Of a stretch of 64,000 nt of DNA, positions 40,350 to 47,897 are shown in pieces (the first letter of the stretch is position 1; each line of letters begins with the position of its first letter). Made by a program: the position numbers and the translations under genes. The stretch comes from Brevibacillus sp. SYP-B805 (lineage in GTDB: Bacteria; Bacillota; Bacilli; Brevibacillales; Brevibacillaceae): positions 372,001-436,000 of the forward strand of contig NZ_JAALGD010000001.1 of NCBI RefSeq assembly GCF_011059135.1, read 5' to 3'. The notes under the pieces are model-generated. The model worked only from the letters and a program-made list of their open reading frames with translations. It was not told where the DNA came from and did no database searches.

Positions 40350-41648
40350 ATGGTGAATCGCGAGGTGGAAACCGTGAGAGAGGTTAAGCGTCCAGCCCTT
40401 CCCCCTCATCTGCATATGTTTCCAGTAACATTCGCCTTTTTTGCTGCGGGAGCCTTGTTTTTTCTCGCGGCTCTTTTGTTTGGTGTATGGAAAGTGCCCC
40501 ATTTGGTAAAAACAGCAGCTTTTCACTCTCCCGAGGGGATCCTGCTGGCCCATATGCTCCTGCTTGGTTGGGCAACGATGATCGCGATGGGTGCCAGCTA
40601 CCAGGTCACACAGGTGCTGTTGCGCACCTCCATGTACAGTCGGAAACTCGCTTTTTTTCAAGTGATCGTGTATGTGGCAGGCGTGCTACTGTTGCTCGTC
40701 AGCTTTTGGAACTGGACGCCCCTTGGAATGGGGATGGGGGGCGGGCTCATCGTGCTGGCCGTCGCCGTCTATGCGTTCAATCTGGGCGTCACGTATGTTC
40801 GCAGCAAGCTGTGGACGCCGGTTACCGTGGGGGCAAGCCTGAGCCTGCTTGACCTGTGTGTGACGGTGGTGCTCGGCACGACCCTGGGCATTGCTGCATG
40901 GACGGGTTGGTCACCGGCACGATACGAGTTGCTGTTTTTCACGCATATGTGGTTCGGTCTGGTCGGCTGGCTGGCAGGTCTGCTCGTCAGCTACAGATTG
41001 AAGCTGCTGCCCATGTTTTATGTCTCAAGAAAGACAGGGACGAAGCTGAACTACGCGATCATCCTTTTCTTCCAGGCGGGAGTTTGGCTCGGGGCGGGGG
41101 GATGGTGGTCAGAGAACCGCATGCTTTCGAACACCGGACTGCTGTGCGTCGTCGTCTCCCTCGGCATACTTGGCTGGTTCGTGCGCGGCGTGCGGAATCA
41201 AAGCAGCGGCAAGCAGCCAATCGGCGCAGTGAGAGTGGCAGATGTGCTGATAGCCGTGACGTTTCTGTTGGCAGTGGTCTGGACACTCTTACATGTAGGC
41301 AGCGGGGCAGCCGCCCAATCGTACAGGGTCGTTTCCACCCTGATGCTGTATGTGGTACTCGGCTGGTTTTCCGCGTCCATCCTGGCGTATTTGACGAAAA
41401 TCATCCCGTTTTTATGGTGGGCCCACCAGTTTCGTACCAAAGAGCAAAAAAAGGGAGCCGTGCTGTTGGCAGAGATGGTGCCACAAAGCAGGCTGACCAT
41501 GGAGCTTTGGGGTTATCTGACAGGGGTTGGTCTGGTCATGTGCGGGAATCTTTTCGGCGCTTCCGCTGTTGCGGCGTTGGGAATCTGCATCATGCTTGCG
41601 GATGTCGCGCTCTTTTTGGTGGAATTGGCAAGGGTATTTCGGTATTGA
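40350..41648 (+). CDS. Twelve-helix haem-copper-oxidase-like membrane protein (paralogue A)
   Basis: About 432 residues and twelve transmembrane helices. Histidines occur in helix-like contexts: LLAHMLLLGWATMIAMGASYQ, LLFFTHMWFGLVGWLAG, and a late LTKIIPFLWWAHQFRTKE. These are shared with the minus-strand protein at 42820-44052, so the two are paralogues. The set recalls haem-ligand histidines of NnrS and haem-copper oxidase subunit I-like proteins, yet the full binuclear-centre ligand set is not seen. Given NO reductase, hemerythrin and Hcp around it, an NnrS-like role in NO tolerance is the best guess. Start uncertain: ATG 40350 or GTG 40374 (after GAGGTGG). Confidence 0.7.
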   Translation: MVNREVETVREVKRPALPPHLHMFPVTFAFFAAGALFFLAALLFGVWKVPHLVKTAAFHSPEGILLAHMLLLGWATMIAMGASYQVTQVLLRTSMYSRKLAFFQVIVYVAGVLLLLVSFWNWTPLGMGMGGGLIVLAVAVYAFNLGVTYVRSKLWTPVTVGASLSLLDLCVTVVLGTTLGIAAWTGWSPARYELLFFTHMWFGLVGWLAGLLVSYRLKLLPMFYVSRKTGTKLNYAIILFFQAGVWLGAGGWWSENRMLSNTGLLCVVVSLGILGWFVRGVRNQSSGKQPIGAVRVADVLIAVTFLLAVVWTLLHVGSGAAAQSYRVVSTLMLYVVLGWFSASILAYLTKIIPFLWWAHQFRTKEQKKGAVLLAEMVPQSRLTMELWGYLTGVGLVMCGNLFGASAVAALGICIMLADVALFLVELARVFRY

Positions 41649-41660
41649 CATGAACCGCAT

Positions 41661-42335
41661 TCAGAAGCGTTTCAGCGCATCCCTGTCCAAAATAATGATT
41701 TCCGAACGGGACATGTCAAGAATGCGCTGCTTTTTCAATTGATTTAACAGCCGATTTACCGTTTCTCTTGACGTTCCTACCGCATTTGCCAGTTCCTGGT
41801 GGGTCACGGGCAGCTCGATGTGAACAGAGGAACCTTTTACTTCTCCATGCTTGTCGGCCAATTGCAACAAAAAGGAAAGGATTCTGCCCTGCACGTCGTG
41901 GCCGGTAAACTGCTGAAGTTTTTGCTGCAGTTCAAGAATTTTGGCGCCCATGACATCGATAACCTTGATGGCGATCGACGGCATCGCCAGGATGAGCTTC
42001 TCAAAAGCGTGGACGGGAATCGCCAGGACGTGAGTGTCCACGAGGGCTTCCGTCGTTGCCGGATAAGGCGATTGATTAAAGAAACCGGTATGCGGAAACA
42101 TATCGCCGGTTTGCAGCAGCGACACGATTTGTTCATGGCCCTCTTCGTCGGTTTTGTAGGCTTTGACGAGCCCGTCCTGAATGAAAAATACCGCTTCCTT
42201 TTCGCTTCCTTCCATAAAGATGGTCGACTTTTTCCGGAACACCCGGTCAATGGCAATTTCTTCGACGCGGGCCAGTTCCTGCTGGTTCAAGTCACGAAAC
42301 AAGGGAACCTGCTGCAGCATGCGCTGTTTCTCCAT
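41661..42335 (-). CDS. Crp/Fnr-family transcription regulator without cysteines
   Basis: A 224-residue regulator: cyclic-nucleotide-type beta barrel (about 15-125), long dimerisation helix, C-terminal HTH with ELPVTHQELANAVGTSRETVNRLLNQLKK. There is no Cys in the protein, so it cannot hold an Fnr-type Fe-S cluster. The recognition helix carries R-E-T-V-N-R, like Crp (R-E-x3-R), which specifies TGTGA half sites; these are exactly the sites found upstream of five operons nearby. It is likely the regulator of this island, sensing NO, redox state or another signal. The start at 42335 follows GAAAGGAC. Confidence 0.9.
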   Translation of the reverse strand: MEKQRMLQQVPLFRDLNQQELARVEEIAIDRVFRKKSTIFMEGSEKEAVFFIQDGLVKAYKTDEEGHEQIVSLLQTGDMFPHTGFFNQSPYPATTEALVDTHVLAIPVHAFEKLILAMPSIAIKVIDVMGAKILELQQKLQQFTGHDVQGRILSFLLQLADKHGEVKGSSVHIELPVTHQELANAVGTSRETVNRLLNQLKKQRILDMSRSEIIILDRDALKRF

Positions 42336-42365
42336 AAATAGTCCTTTCCTCGCGTTTTTACTTAC

Positions 42366-42409
42366 ATTATAGCGAATAAGAGCGGTCTCTGGGTGTGAAC
42401 ATGATATGA
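42366..42409 (-). promoter_or_regulatory. Promoter of the Crp/Fnr gene with degenerate site
   Basis: TATAAT on the minus strand (42371-42366) with a half-conserved palindrome TGTGA-ACATGA-TATGA (42394-42409) centred near -42. One arm is perfect and the other poor, so autoregulation is only a possibility. Confidence 0.4.
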
Positions 42410-42483
42410 ACGAGGAACCAACCAGATTGAATAGCGAAGATGCGAAGCCCAAACGATATGGATGACTTGAAGGAAAGGTGCGC

Positions 42484-42780
42484 TTAACGGAAACCGAGAC
42501 GCTCTTTTGCTTCTTCCGACATCTTGTCCGGCGACCATGGCGGATCCCAGACAACGTCCACCTTGACGGAGCGAATACCCGGTTGATTCTGCAGCAGTCG
42601 TTCGGCCCCGCCTGCGATGGTATCGTGCATGGGACAGCCCGGTGTCGTCAGCGTCATGCGAATGCAGACGTCTCCATCATCATTGTGAATCTCATACACG
42701 AGCCCCAAGTCGACAATGTTGACGCCGAGCTCGGGGTCGTATACCTGTTTCAACAGTTCGCGAATCTCTGCCGTATCCAT
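42484..42780 (-). CDS. DUF59/MIP18-family Fe-S assembly protein
   Basis: A 98-residue DUF59 protein. LKQVYDPELGVNIVDLGLVYEI and MTLTTPGCPMHDTI (with the conserved Cys) and WDPPWSPDKMSEEAKERLGF are textbook SufT/PaaD-type features. These proteins help install Fe-S clusters in target enzymes. It is the last gene of the Fnr-type operon that begins at 45217, probably serving repair or assembly under NO or low-oxygen stress. GGGAGGTGG precedes ATG 42780. Confidence 0.9.
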   Translation of the reverse strand: MDTAEIRELLKQVYDPELGVNIVDLGLVYEIHNDDGDVCIRMTLTTPGCPMHDTIAGGAERLLQNQPGIRSVKVDVVWDPPWSPDKMSEEAKERLGFR

Positions 42781-42819
42781 TCTTACCACCTCCCATGTTC
42801 TCTGCGGGATCTGAACTGC

Positions 42820-44052
42820 CTATCGGGTAAATACGCGTGCGATCAGGCACACATAAGCCAATGAGAAAAGAGAAAGCGCCGCGCCGCTCCAAATGATCCA
42901 CACATCGCTGCCCAATCCCAGACCGATGATCAGCAACAACAGACTGGCTGCGACCGCAGTCAGCACGTAGGCGACGTACCGATCTTCCAGCAGGTCAGCC
43001 ATCGTTGGAATGGTGCCTTTGCCCACGCGGGGCCCGTATTTGTGCGTCCACCAGAGGAACGGGACGATCTTTGACAAATATCCGAGAATCGTCAGGGCGA
43101 CCCAGCCCCACAGGTAGGCCCAGGCAAAGATCACAACTGCCCGTTCATCCGCTGCCCGTGCGGGAGCGAACAGGATGGCCGCAAATGCGATTGTGCTGGT
43201 CACGGCAAGTGCCCGCGTGCTGTAGACAGCCGCCAGCACGCCGGCGCCAGGGCTTTTTTTGTGATGCGCCTTGCGGATCTGCGTCGTATGCAGGTTGTAA
43301 GAGTATACCGCCAACGTGAACAATCCGACTGCCGCGCCAACAGCAGGGAAGGGGGCGGCGGTCAGGAAGGCGGCTGCTCCCGCAAGAACGGCAGCGTTCC
43401 ACAAGATGGTAACCACGTATGCCGTTCGGTTGGACACACCGTGCGCCAGATAGAACATCGGCAGCATTTTGTAGCTGAAGCCGGTGATCAGCAGGCCGAA
43501 CCAACCGAGCGTCCCCAACCAGATATGGGTGTAAAACAACCGTTCATGCCAGGTGGGCCACCAATGGAAGGCAAAGTTGAGACCCATGGCAAGTCCGATG
43601 AGCCCGGTCAGAAAGAGGTAGAAAACCGCGCTCGCCGTGCTGAACGTGATGGGATTCCACTGGGCGGCCCGGATCAGCGTCAGCGCAATATTGATGGCGA
43701 ACAGGACGATGCCGATCCAGGCCAGTATGGCAAAGGCAGCGATCCAGCGTGTCTGTACCGCGGCAAAACCGGCTAGCAGACCGGCAGTGCCGACCGTAAA
43801 GACGGCATAGTTGACATACCCCAATGTGCGGCTGAACACTTCCTTTTGCAGCACAACGTGAAGGAGCTGATACACCGCACCCATGGCGATCATCGTCGCC
43901 CAACCGAGTACGAGCAAATGCACGTGAAACCACCCGGCAGGGCTGCGAGGGGGATGAACGATCCAGCCGGCCGCCTGCGCAAGCGTCGTCACATCGAGCA
44001 GCGCGAAACAAGCAAGCCCTGTTGCGATAAAGAGAAAAGGAAGGCGAAACAT
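42820..44052 (-). CDS. Twelve-helix haem-copper-oxidase-like membrane protein (paralogue B)
   Basis: A 410-residue protein with about twelve transmembrane helices, paralogous to the plus-strand protein at 40350-41648: WFHVHLLVLGWATMIAMGAVYQ, RLFYTHIWLGTLGWFG, KMLPMFYLAHGV and ILGYLSKIVPFLWWTHKYGP align directly. The H-x-H-L-x2-L-G-W motif recalls cbb3/NnrS-like proteins. It belongs to an operon of DUF2249 and DUF59 genes driven by an Fnr-type site, so a haem- or copper-dependent role in NO or oxygen metabolism is likely, though not an established oxidase. ATG 44052 follows AGGAGG at 7 bp. Confidence 0.75.
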   Translation of the reverse strand: MFRLPFLFIATGLACFALLDVTTLAQAAGWIVHPPRSPAGWFHVHLLVLGWATMIAMGAVYQLLHVVLQKEVFSRTLGYVNYAVFTVGTAGLLAGFAAVQTRWIAAFAILAWIGIVLFAINIALTLIRAAQWNPITFSTASAVFYLFLTGLIGLAMGLNFAFHWWPTWHERLFYTHIWLGTLGWFGLLITGFSYKMLPMFYLAHGVSNRTAYVVTILWNAAVLAGAAAFLTAAPFPAVGAAVGLFTLAVYSYNLHTTQIRKAHHKKSPGAGVLAAVYSTRALAVTSTIAFAAILFAPARAADERAVVIFAWAYLWGWVALTILGYLSKIVPFLWWTHKYGPRVGKGTIPTMADLLEDRYVAYVLTAVAASLLLLIIGLGLGSDVWIIWSGAALSLFSLAYVCLIARVFTR

Positions 44053-44065
44053 CAAACAGCCTCCT

Positions 44066-44608
44066 TTATGTTTTCTGGATCGTAACCAGCGCGGATCCGT
44101 CCGGCTGCTCCTCGATGGTATACGGATAGCCGAGTGTCGACAGCTCTTCGATCAAAAACACGGGAACCCGGTCGTTATGAATCACCACACGGTCACCTTT
44201 CCGGCATGTTTCCAGGGTTTTCAGGGTACGAACCATCGGCTGCGGAGGCTCCAGCCCCCGGTTATCCAATTCAATCGTCCGGGGAGAATCGCCATCTTCC
44301 TTCATTGGAGCGATGGACGGCCCCTGGTTGCTCTCTTCGTCCGATTCCCCATCTTGCAATTCATGTTTGCGGCTCTTGGGCACAAACGTCACTTTCCAGT
44401 GGTCTTGCGCCAACTGCTCGGTCTTGTAAGCAAACCCTTTCGTTTTCATGAGACCAAGCAGTGGAACGGGCTTGAAGGTGGCGTGCAGAATGAACGTATC
44501 ATCCGGACCCAGTGTTTTGACCGTATCCATAATCAGTTGAAAAGGCTCCAGTTTTTTTCGCAAATGGGGGCGCACGTCCAATTCAACTGTTTGGGGAGAG
44601 GATTCCAT
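44066..44608 (-). CDS. Tandem DUF2249-domain protein
   Basis: About 180 residues with two DUF2249 domains joined by an acidic, flexible linker (about 85-110). Domain 1: VELDVRPHLRKKLEPFQLIMDTVKTLGPDDTFILHATFKPVPL; domain 2: IELDNRGLEPPQPMVRTLKTLETCRKGDRVVIHNDRVPVFL. The fold is TusA-like (sulfur-carrier type) but the TusA cysteine is not conserved at the strand start. DUF2249 proteins are often found with hemerythrins, NO-related and haem-copper genes. The start overlaps the stop of the preceding gene by 26 bp. Confidence 0.8.
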   Translation of the reverse strand: MESSPQTVELDVRPHLRKKLEPFQLIMDTVKTLGPDDTFILHATFKPVPLLGLMKTKGFAYKTEQLAQDHWKVTFVPKSRKHELQDGESDEESNQGPSIAPMKEDGDSPRTIELDNRGLEPPQPMVRTLKTLETCRKGDRVVIHNDRVPVFLIEELSTLGYPYTIEEQPDGSALVTIQKT

Positions 44609-44969
44609 TTTCATCATCTCCTTGTTGCGGCTGATTTATCAAAGCGTGACCGAGCGCGGATTTTGCCTTTTCATACAGCGCCGCCATGCCGCCGTAAAGC
44701 GCATAGAAGAAAGCGTCCGGCGCATCGAGCGAGAAGGATAAATACTCCTTCGGATCGATGTCAAGCATGTGCTCAAACAGGACGGCGCTGTCGTAGGCAT
44801 AAAAACAAAAATGAACGAAGTGAAATTCCGGCATTTTCTCGTAAATGACCGTAATGTCTTTGGCGTAGCGCTCCACATTCCGCTCAGCCTCACGGATCAT
44901 GGTGATGGCATCATCAAGGTCCACTTTGATGCGGATCGTTTTTTGGTCGAGAACGGTAACCGTTGCCAC
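44583..44969 (-). CDS. Conserved-operon protein of unknown function
   Basis: A 128-residue soluble protein, GTG start at 44969 nine bases after AAGGAGG. I do not recognise the family. It has an N-terminal IRIKVDLDDAITMIREAERNVERYAKD helix and a C-terminal half rich in aromatic residues (FHFVHFCFYAYDS, DAFFYALYGGMAALYEKAK). It lies between two DUF2249 genes, 14 bp after the first and overlapping the second, so it is translationally linked to them and presumably part of the same complex or pathway. Confidence 0.65.
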   Translation of the reverse strand: MATVTVLDQKTIRIKVDLDDAITMIREAERNVERYAKDITVIYEKMPEFHFVHFCFYAYDSAVLFEHMLDIDPKEYLSFSLDAPDAFFYALYGGMAALYEKAKSALGHALINQPQQGDDENGILSPNS

Positions 44970-44983
44970 GGGCGATGTCCTCC

Positions 44984-45217
44984 TTATTTTTTGTCAATTT
45001 TCACCCGAAAGATGGCGGGGCCTTCCTCCAGATATTCCCAGGAAAATTGACCGGGATGCATCGATTCAAACTGGTATCGCAGCGGAATGGGATTATGGTC
45101 GTTAATCAGCAGCATCGCTTCACCGGGCTTCAATTTGTCGAACGTATCAAAAATAACCTTGTGCTTCAAATGCGGCGGATAATCCGGGGCATTGATCGTT
45201 GCGGCAAATTCGTTCAT
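44984..45217 (-). CDS. Single-domain DUF2249 protein
   Basis: A 77-residue DUF2249 protein (INAPDYPPHLKHKVIFDTFDKLKPGEAMLLINDHNPIPLRYQFES, ending WEYLEEGPAIFRVKI). The H-N-P-I-P-L-R-Y segment matches the conserved core of the family, whose members resemble TusA and accompany NO- and oxygen-related genes. First gene of the minus-strand operon; AAGGAGGAGATTTTCAG gives a strong start, and the promoter with its Crp/Fnr-type site lies about 40 bp further upstream. Confidence 0.82.
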   Translation of the reverse strand: MNEFAATINAPDYPPHLKHKVIFDTFDKLKPGEAMLLINDHNPIPLRYQFESMHPGQFSWEYLEEGPAIFRVKIDKK

Positions 45218-45258
45218 CTGAAAATCTCCTCCTTTAATAAAGTACCGGGATACATTTG

Positions 45259-45301
45259 ATTATAGAAAGTTTGCCTGTTCCTCTTTGTGATAGGCATCAC
45301 A
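45259..45301 (-). promoter_or_regulatory. Crp/Fnr-type site and promoter of the DUF2249 operon
   Basis: TGTGA-TAGGCA-TCACA (45286-45301), perfect. On the minus strand TATAAT lies at 45264-45259, putting the start near 45252 and the centre of the site at about -41.5. In the plus direction no -10 fits at that distance, so the site serves the minus-strand operon rather than the oxidase genes. Confidence 0.8.
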
Positions 45302-45394
45302 TAAACAAACACATAAGACTGGCGGCATGGTCAAAATGAATAAACGCATTCGTTTGGGAGATAATGGATAGGAAAATGTAGGGGGCGTTGACGC

Positions 45395-45532
45395 GTGGTC
45401 AGGCAAAGAAAAACGGATATTACCGAATCGAATGAGGAAGAGTTAAGGGGCACTTTTGTCTCCGTGCTTTTTGTTGGCGGATTTGTTTTGCTTTTGTGGC
45501 TCACGGTCTTCTGTCTTTATCTCCAGCGTTAA
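45395..45532 (+). CDS. Cytochrome c oxidase subunit IIa (ba3 type), 45 residues
   Basis: A short gene directly before the oxidase subunit II. GTG 45395 follows TAGGGGGCG and encodes 45 residues: a charged N-terminus (MVRQRKTDITESNEEELRG) and a single transmembrane helix (VSVLFVGGFVLLLWLTVFCL) ending LQR. This is the size and shape of subunit IIa of ba3-type oxidases, which supplies the helix missing from their short subunit II. It is 24 bp ahead of subunit II. Confidence 0.75.
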   Translation: MVRQRKTDITESNEEELRGTFVSVLFVGGFVLLLWLTVFCLYLQR

Positions 45533-45556
45533 CATCTTGCGGAAAATGGTGATCAC

Positions 45557-46033
45557 ATGTCACATGCTTATATGCCGCGATCAGAAAAGATTTGGCTTGC
45601 CATCGGCGGCTTTTCCCTGTTTGTGTTTTTGGTTGTGCTTGGAATATTGGCTTTTGGGATGGGGATGAATCCTCCTGGACATATGCGGACGATCGCCCCC
45701 GAGGCTGTGCATACAACCTCTCCCTTCCAGGAGCCCAAATTGGTGCAGACCGGGCCGAATACGTACAAGGCTACCATGGTTGCCCAGATGTTTAGCTTCG
45801 TTCCCAACGAACTCTCCATCCCTGTCGGTTCCACCGTCCATTTTGAACTGACGAGCCCCGATGTTGTTCACGGTTTGTTTATTCCCAATACCAATGTAAA
45901 TATCATGGTGATTCCCGGTCATATTACGGAATTTACCTACACGTTTCACAGCAAGGGGGATTATTTGATATTGTGCCATGAATACTGCGGGGCAGGCCAT
46001 CACTTGATGATGGGCAGATTGCTCGTCCAATAA
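45557..46033 (+). CDS. Cytochrome c oxidase subunit II (ba3 type, CuA)
   Basis: A 158-residue membrane-anchored subunit II: one N-terminal helix (about 12-34) and a cupredoxin domain. CuA ligands are present: His in SPDVVHGL and the cluster ILCHEYCGAGHHLMMG (C-x3-C-x3-H-x2-M). Only one transmembrane helix is encoded, as in ba3 oxidases, explaining the separate IIa gene. It receives electrons from cytochrome c or a similar donor and passes them to subunit I. Confidence 0.93.
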   Translation: MSHAYMPRSEKIWLAIGGFSLFVFLVVLGILAFGMGMNPPGHMRTIAPEAVHTTSPFQEPKLVQTGPNTYKATMVAQMFSFVPNELSIPVGSTVHFELTSPDVVHGLFIPNTNVNIMVIPGHITEFTYTFHSKGDYLILCHEYCGAGHHLMMGRLLVQ

Positions 46034-46066
46034 TCCCGTTCTCATACGAGCAAAGGAGTGCATGAC

Positions 46067-47752
46067 ATGAGTCTACCAGCACGCGAAGATGGAAAGGCGT
46101 CGCAATCATTCCGGTTTGATGTCAGCGATCGCACACTGATTCTTGCCCATCTGGGCTTCTCATTTATCGCCTTGTTGCTTGGAGCCATCGCCGGACTGTT
46201 GCAGGCCCTGCAGCGAACAGGTTTTATCACCCTGCCCGGCGGCATCGGGTATTATCAGCTGCTTACCATTCACGGTGTCATGATGGCGCTCATCTTTACC
46301 ACCTTTTTCATTTTTGGCTTCCTCTATTCGGGGCTCGCCAAAACATTGGGCGGCACATTGCTGCCTTCTGCGCGCCTCTATGGGTGGATCGGGTATTACA
46401 TGATGGTAATCGGCACGCTGATGGGAGCCTGGGCGATTCTCACAAACGATGCCAGCGTCCTGTACACCTTCTATGCTCCCATGAAGGCTTCCCCGATCTT
46501 CTACATCGGTCTTGCCCTTGTTGTCGTCGGCAGCTGGTTGGGCAGCCTGGCTGTATTTATCAATTATGCCCGATGGAGAAAAAATCATCGGGATCAGGCT
46601 TCCCCCTTGTTTGCCTACATGTCGGTGGCCACCATGGTACTGTGGGATATCTGCACCATCGGGGTCGCCATTGAGGTTGTGTTTCAATTGATTCCCTGGT
46701 CGCTTGGCTGGGTGGACCGCATCAATGTGGAACTAAGCCGCACCTATTTCTGGTATTTCGGCCATCCGTTGGTTTATTTCTGGCTGCTTCCCGCTTACAT
46801 CTACTGGTATGTGAACATTCCCCACATCATCGGGGGCAAAATCTTCAGCAATTCGCTCCCGCGGGTGACATTTATCCTGTTTATCCTGTACTCCATTCCG
46901 GTCGGATTTCATCATCAACTGATGGAGCCAGGCATTTCTAACTTCTGGAAGTTCCTGCAGGTCGTCCTGACGATGACGGTCGTCATTCCATCACTCATGA
47001 CCGCCTATGCCATTTTTGCCACCTTTGAGCTGGTTGGTCGCAAAAAAGGGGCAACCGGCCTGTTTGGCTGGTTCCGCAAACTGCCATGGTCAGACGTGAG
47101 ATTTTTCTCCACCTTTTTGGGGATGGCCTTCTTTATCCCGGCCGGTGCGGGCGGAGTGGTCAATGCCAGCTATCAGTTAAACCAGGTCGTGCATAATACG
47201 CTGTGGGTCACGGGCCACTTCCATATCACGATTGCTGCCGCAGTGATCATGACCTTTTTTGCCATCGCTTATTGGCTGGTGCCCGCCTTGAACGGCCGCA
47301 CGCTGACCCCTGCTGCCAATCGCTTTGGCTTGATTCAAAGCGGGTTGTGGGGCATTGGCATGTTCATCATGTCCACCAGCATGCACATCGTCGGGCTTCT
47401 CGGCGAACCGCGCCGAACGGCCTATACCGTCTACAATGATCATCCGGTTGTGGCTGCCTGGGCGGGCTATCGGTTCTTTACAGGGATCGGGAGCATCTTG
47501 CTGTTTACCAGCACCGTTCTCTTCCTTGCCATCGTCGCATACCTGTGGAGATGGGCGCCTCGCAGCAATCAGCCTGTCGAATACCCGATTGGACAGGCAG
47601 ATGATCGCCATCCGCAGCCGCCCATGATTCTGGAACGTTGGTCGCTTTGGGTTGCCTTGACCGTCCTTCTCGTGCTGATCGCCTATACCATGCCCGTGTA
47701 CGACATGATTCGTCATGCACCGCCGGGTTCACCGGGAATACGCAGTTGGTAA
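46067..47752 (+). CDS. Cytochrome c oxidase subunit I (ba3 type)
   Basis: A 561-residue haem-copper oxidase with 12-13 helices. Low-spin haem and binuclear-centre ligands: LTIHGVMMALIF, WYFGHPLVYFWLLPAYIYWY (His and the Tyr four residues later that forms the cross-link), GFHHQLMEPG for CuB, and LWVTGHFHITIA for both haems. The lack of the A-family E-x2-HPE motif and overall length place it in the B family (ba3), which has high oxygen affinity, suited to microaerobic life. ATG 46067 follows AAAGGAG. No subunit III gene is adjacent. Confidence 0.95.
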   Translation: MSLPAREDGKASQSFRFDVSDRTLILAHLGFSFIALLLGAIAGLLQALQRTGFITLPGGIGYYQLLTIHGVMMALIFTTFFIFGFLYSGLAKTLGGTLLPSARLYGWIGYYMMVIGTLMGAWAILTNDASVLYTFYAPMKASPIFYIGLALVVVGSWLGSLAVFINYARWRKNHRDQASPLFAYMSVATMVLWDICTIGVAIEVVFQLIPWSLGWVDRINVELSRTYFWYFGHPLVYFWLLPAYIYWYVNIPHIIGGKIFSNSLPRVTFILFILYSIPVGFHHQLMEPGISNFWKFLQVVLTMTVVIPSLMTAYAIFATFELVGRKKGATGLFGWFRKLPWSDVRFFSTFLGMAFFIPAGAGGVVNASYQLNQVVHNTLWVTGHFHITIAAAVIMTFFAIAYWLVPALNGRTLTPAANRFGLIQSGLWGIGMFIMSTSMHIVGLLGEPRRTAYTVYNDHPVVAAWAGYRFFTGIGSILLFTSTVLFLAIVAYLWRWAPRSNQPVEYPIGQADDRHPQPPMILERWSLWVALTVLLVLIAYTMPVYDMIRHAPPGSPGIRSW

Positions 47753-47773
47753 AATCGGCTTAGCAAGTACCGA

Positions 47774-47797
47774 ATTGGGGATCTTGAAGTCCCCGAT
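47774..47797 (+). terminator. Hairpin after the ba3 oxidase operon
   Basis: ATTGGGGA/TCCCCGAT stem of 8 bp with 8-nt loop, followed by ATGTTGTTATTT. The T tract is interrupted, so it is a modest terminator. Confidence 0.5.
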
Positions 47798-47817
47798 CAT
47801 GTTGTTATTTGAAGTTT

Positions 47818-47860
47818 CGTGATCGCGCTCACATTTTCTTCTGGACGATCCCCTTATAAT
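47818..47860 (+). promoter_or_regulatory. Crp/Fnr-type site and promoter of hcp
   Basis: CGTGA-TCGCGC-TCACA (47818-47833), one mismatch from the palindrome, and a perfect TATAAT at 47855-47860. The site centre lies 41.5 bp from the predicted start near 47867. Confidence 0.8.
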
Positions 47861-47897
47861 CAACACGACATCTTAAACAGAAGGAGTGGATGGGCCG

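Noticed and set aside
45286-45301. Crp/Fnr site controlling the ba3 oxidase operon
   Set aside because: In the plus direction no -10 lies at the proper distance, whereas a perfect TATAAT fits the minus direction; assigned to the DUF2249 operon.
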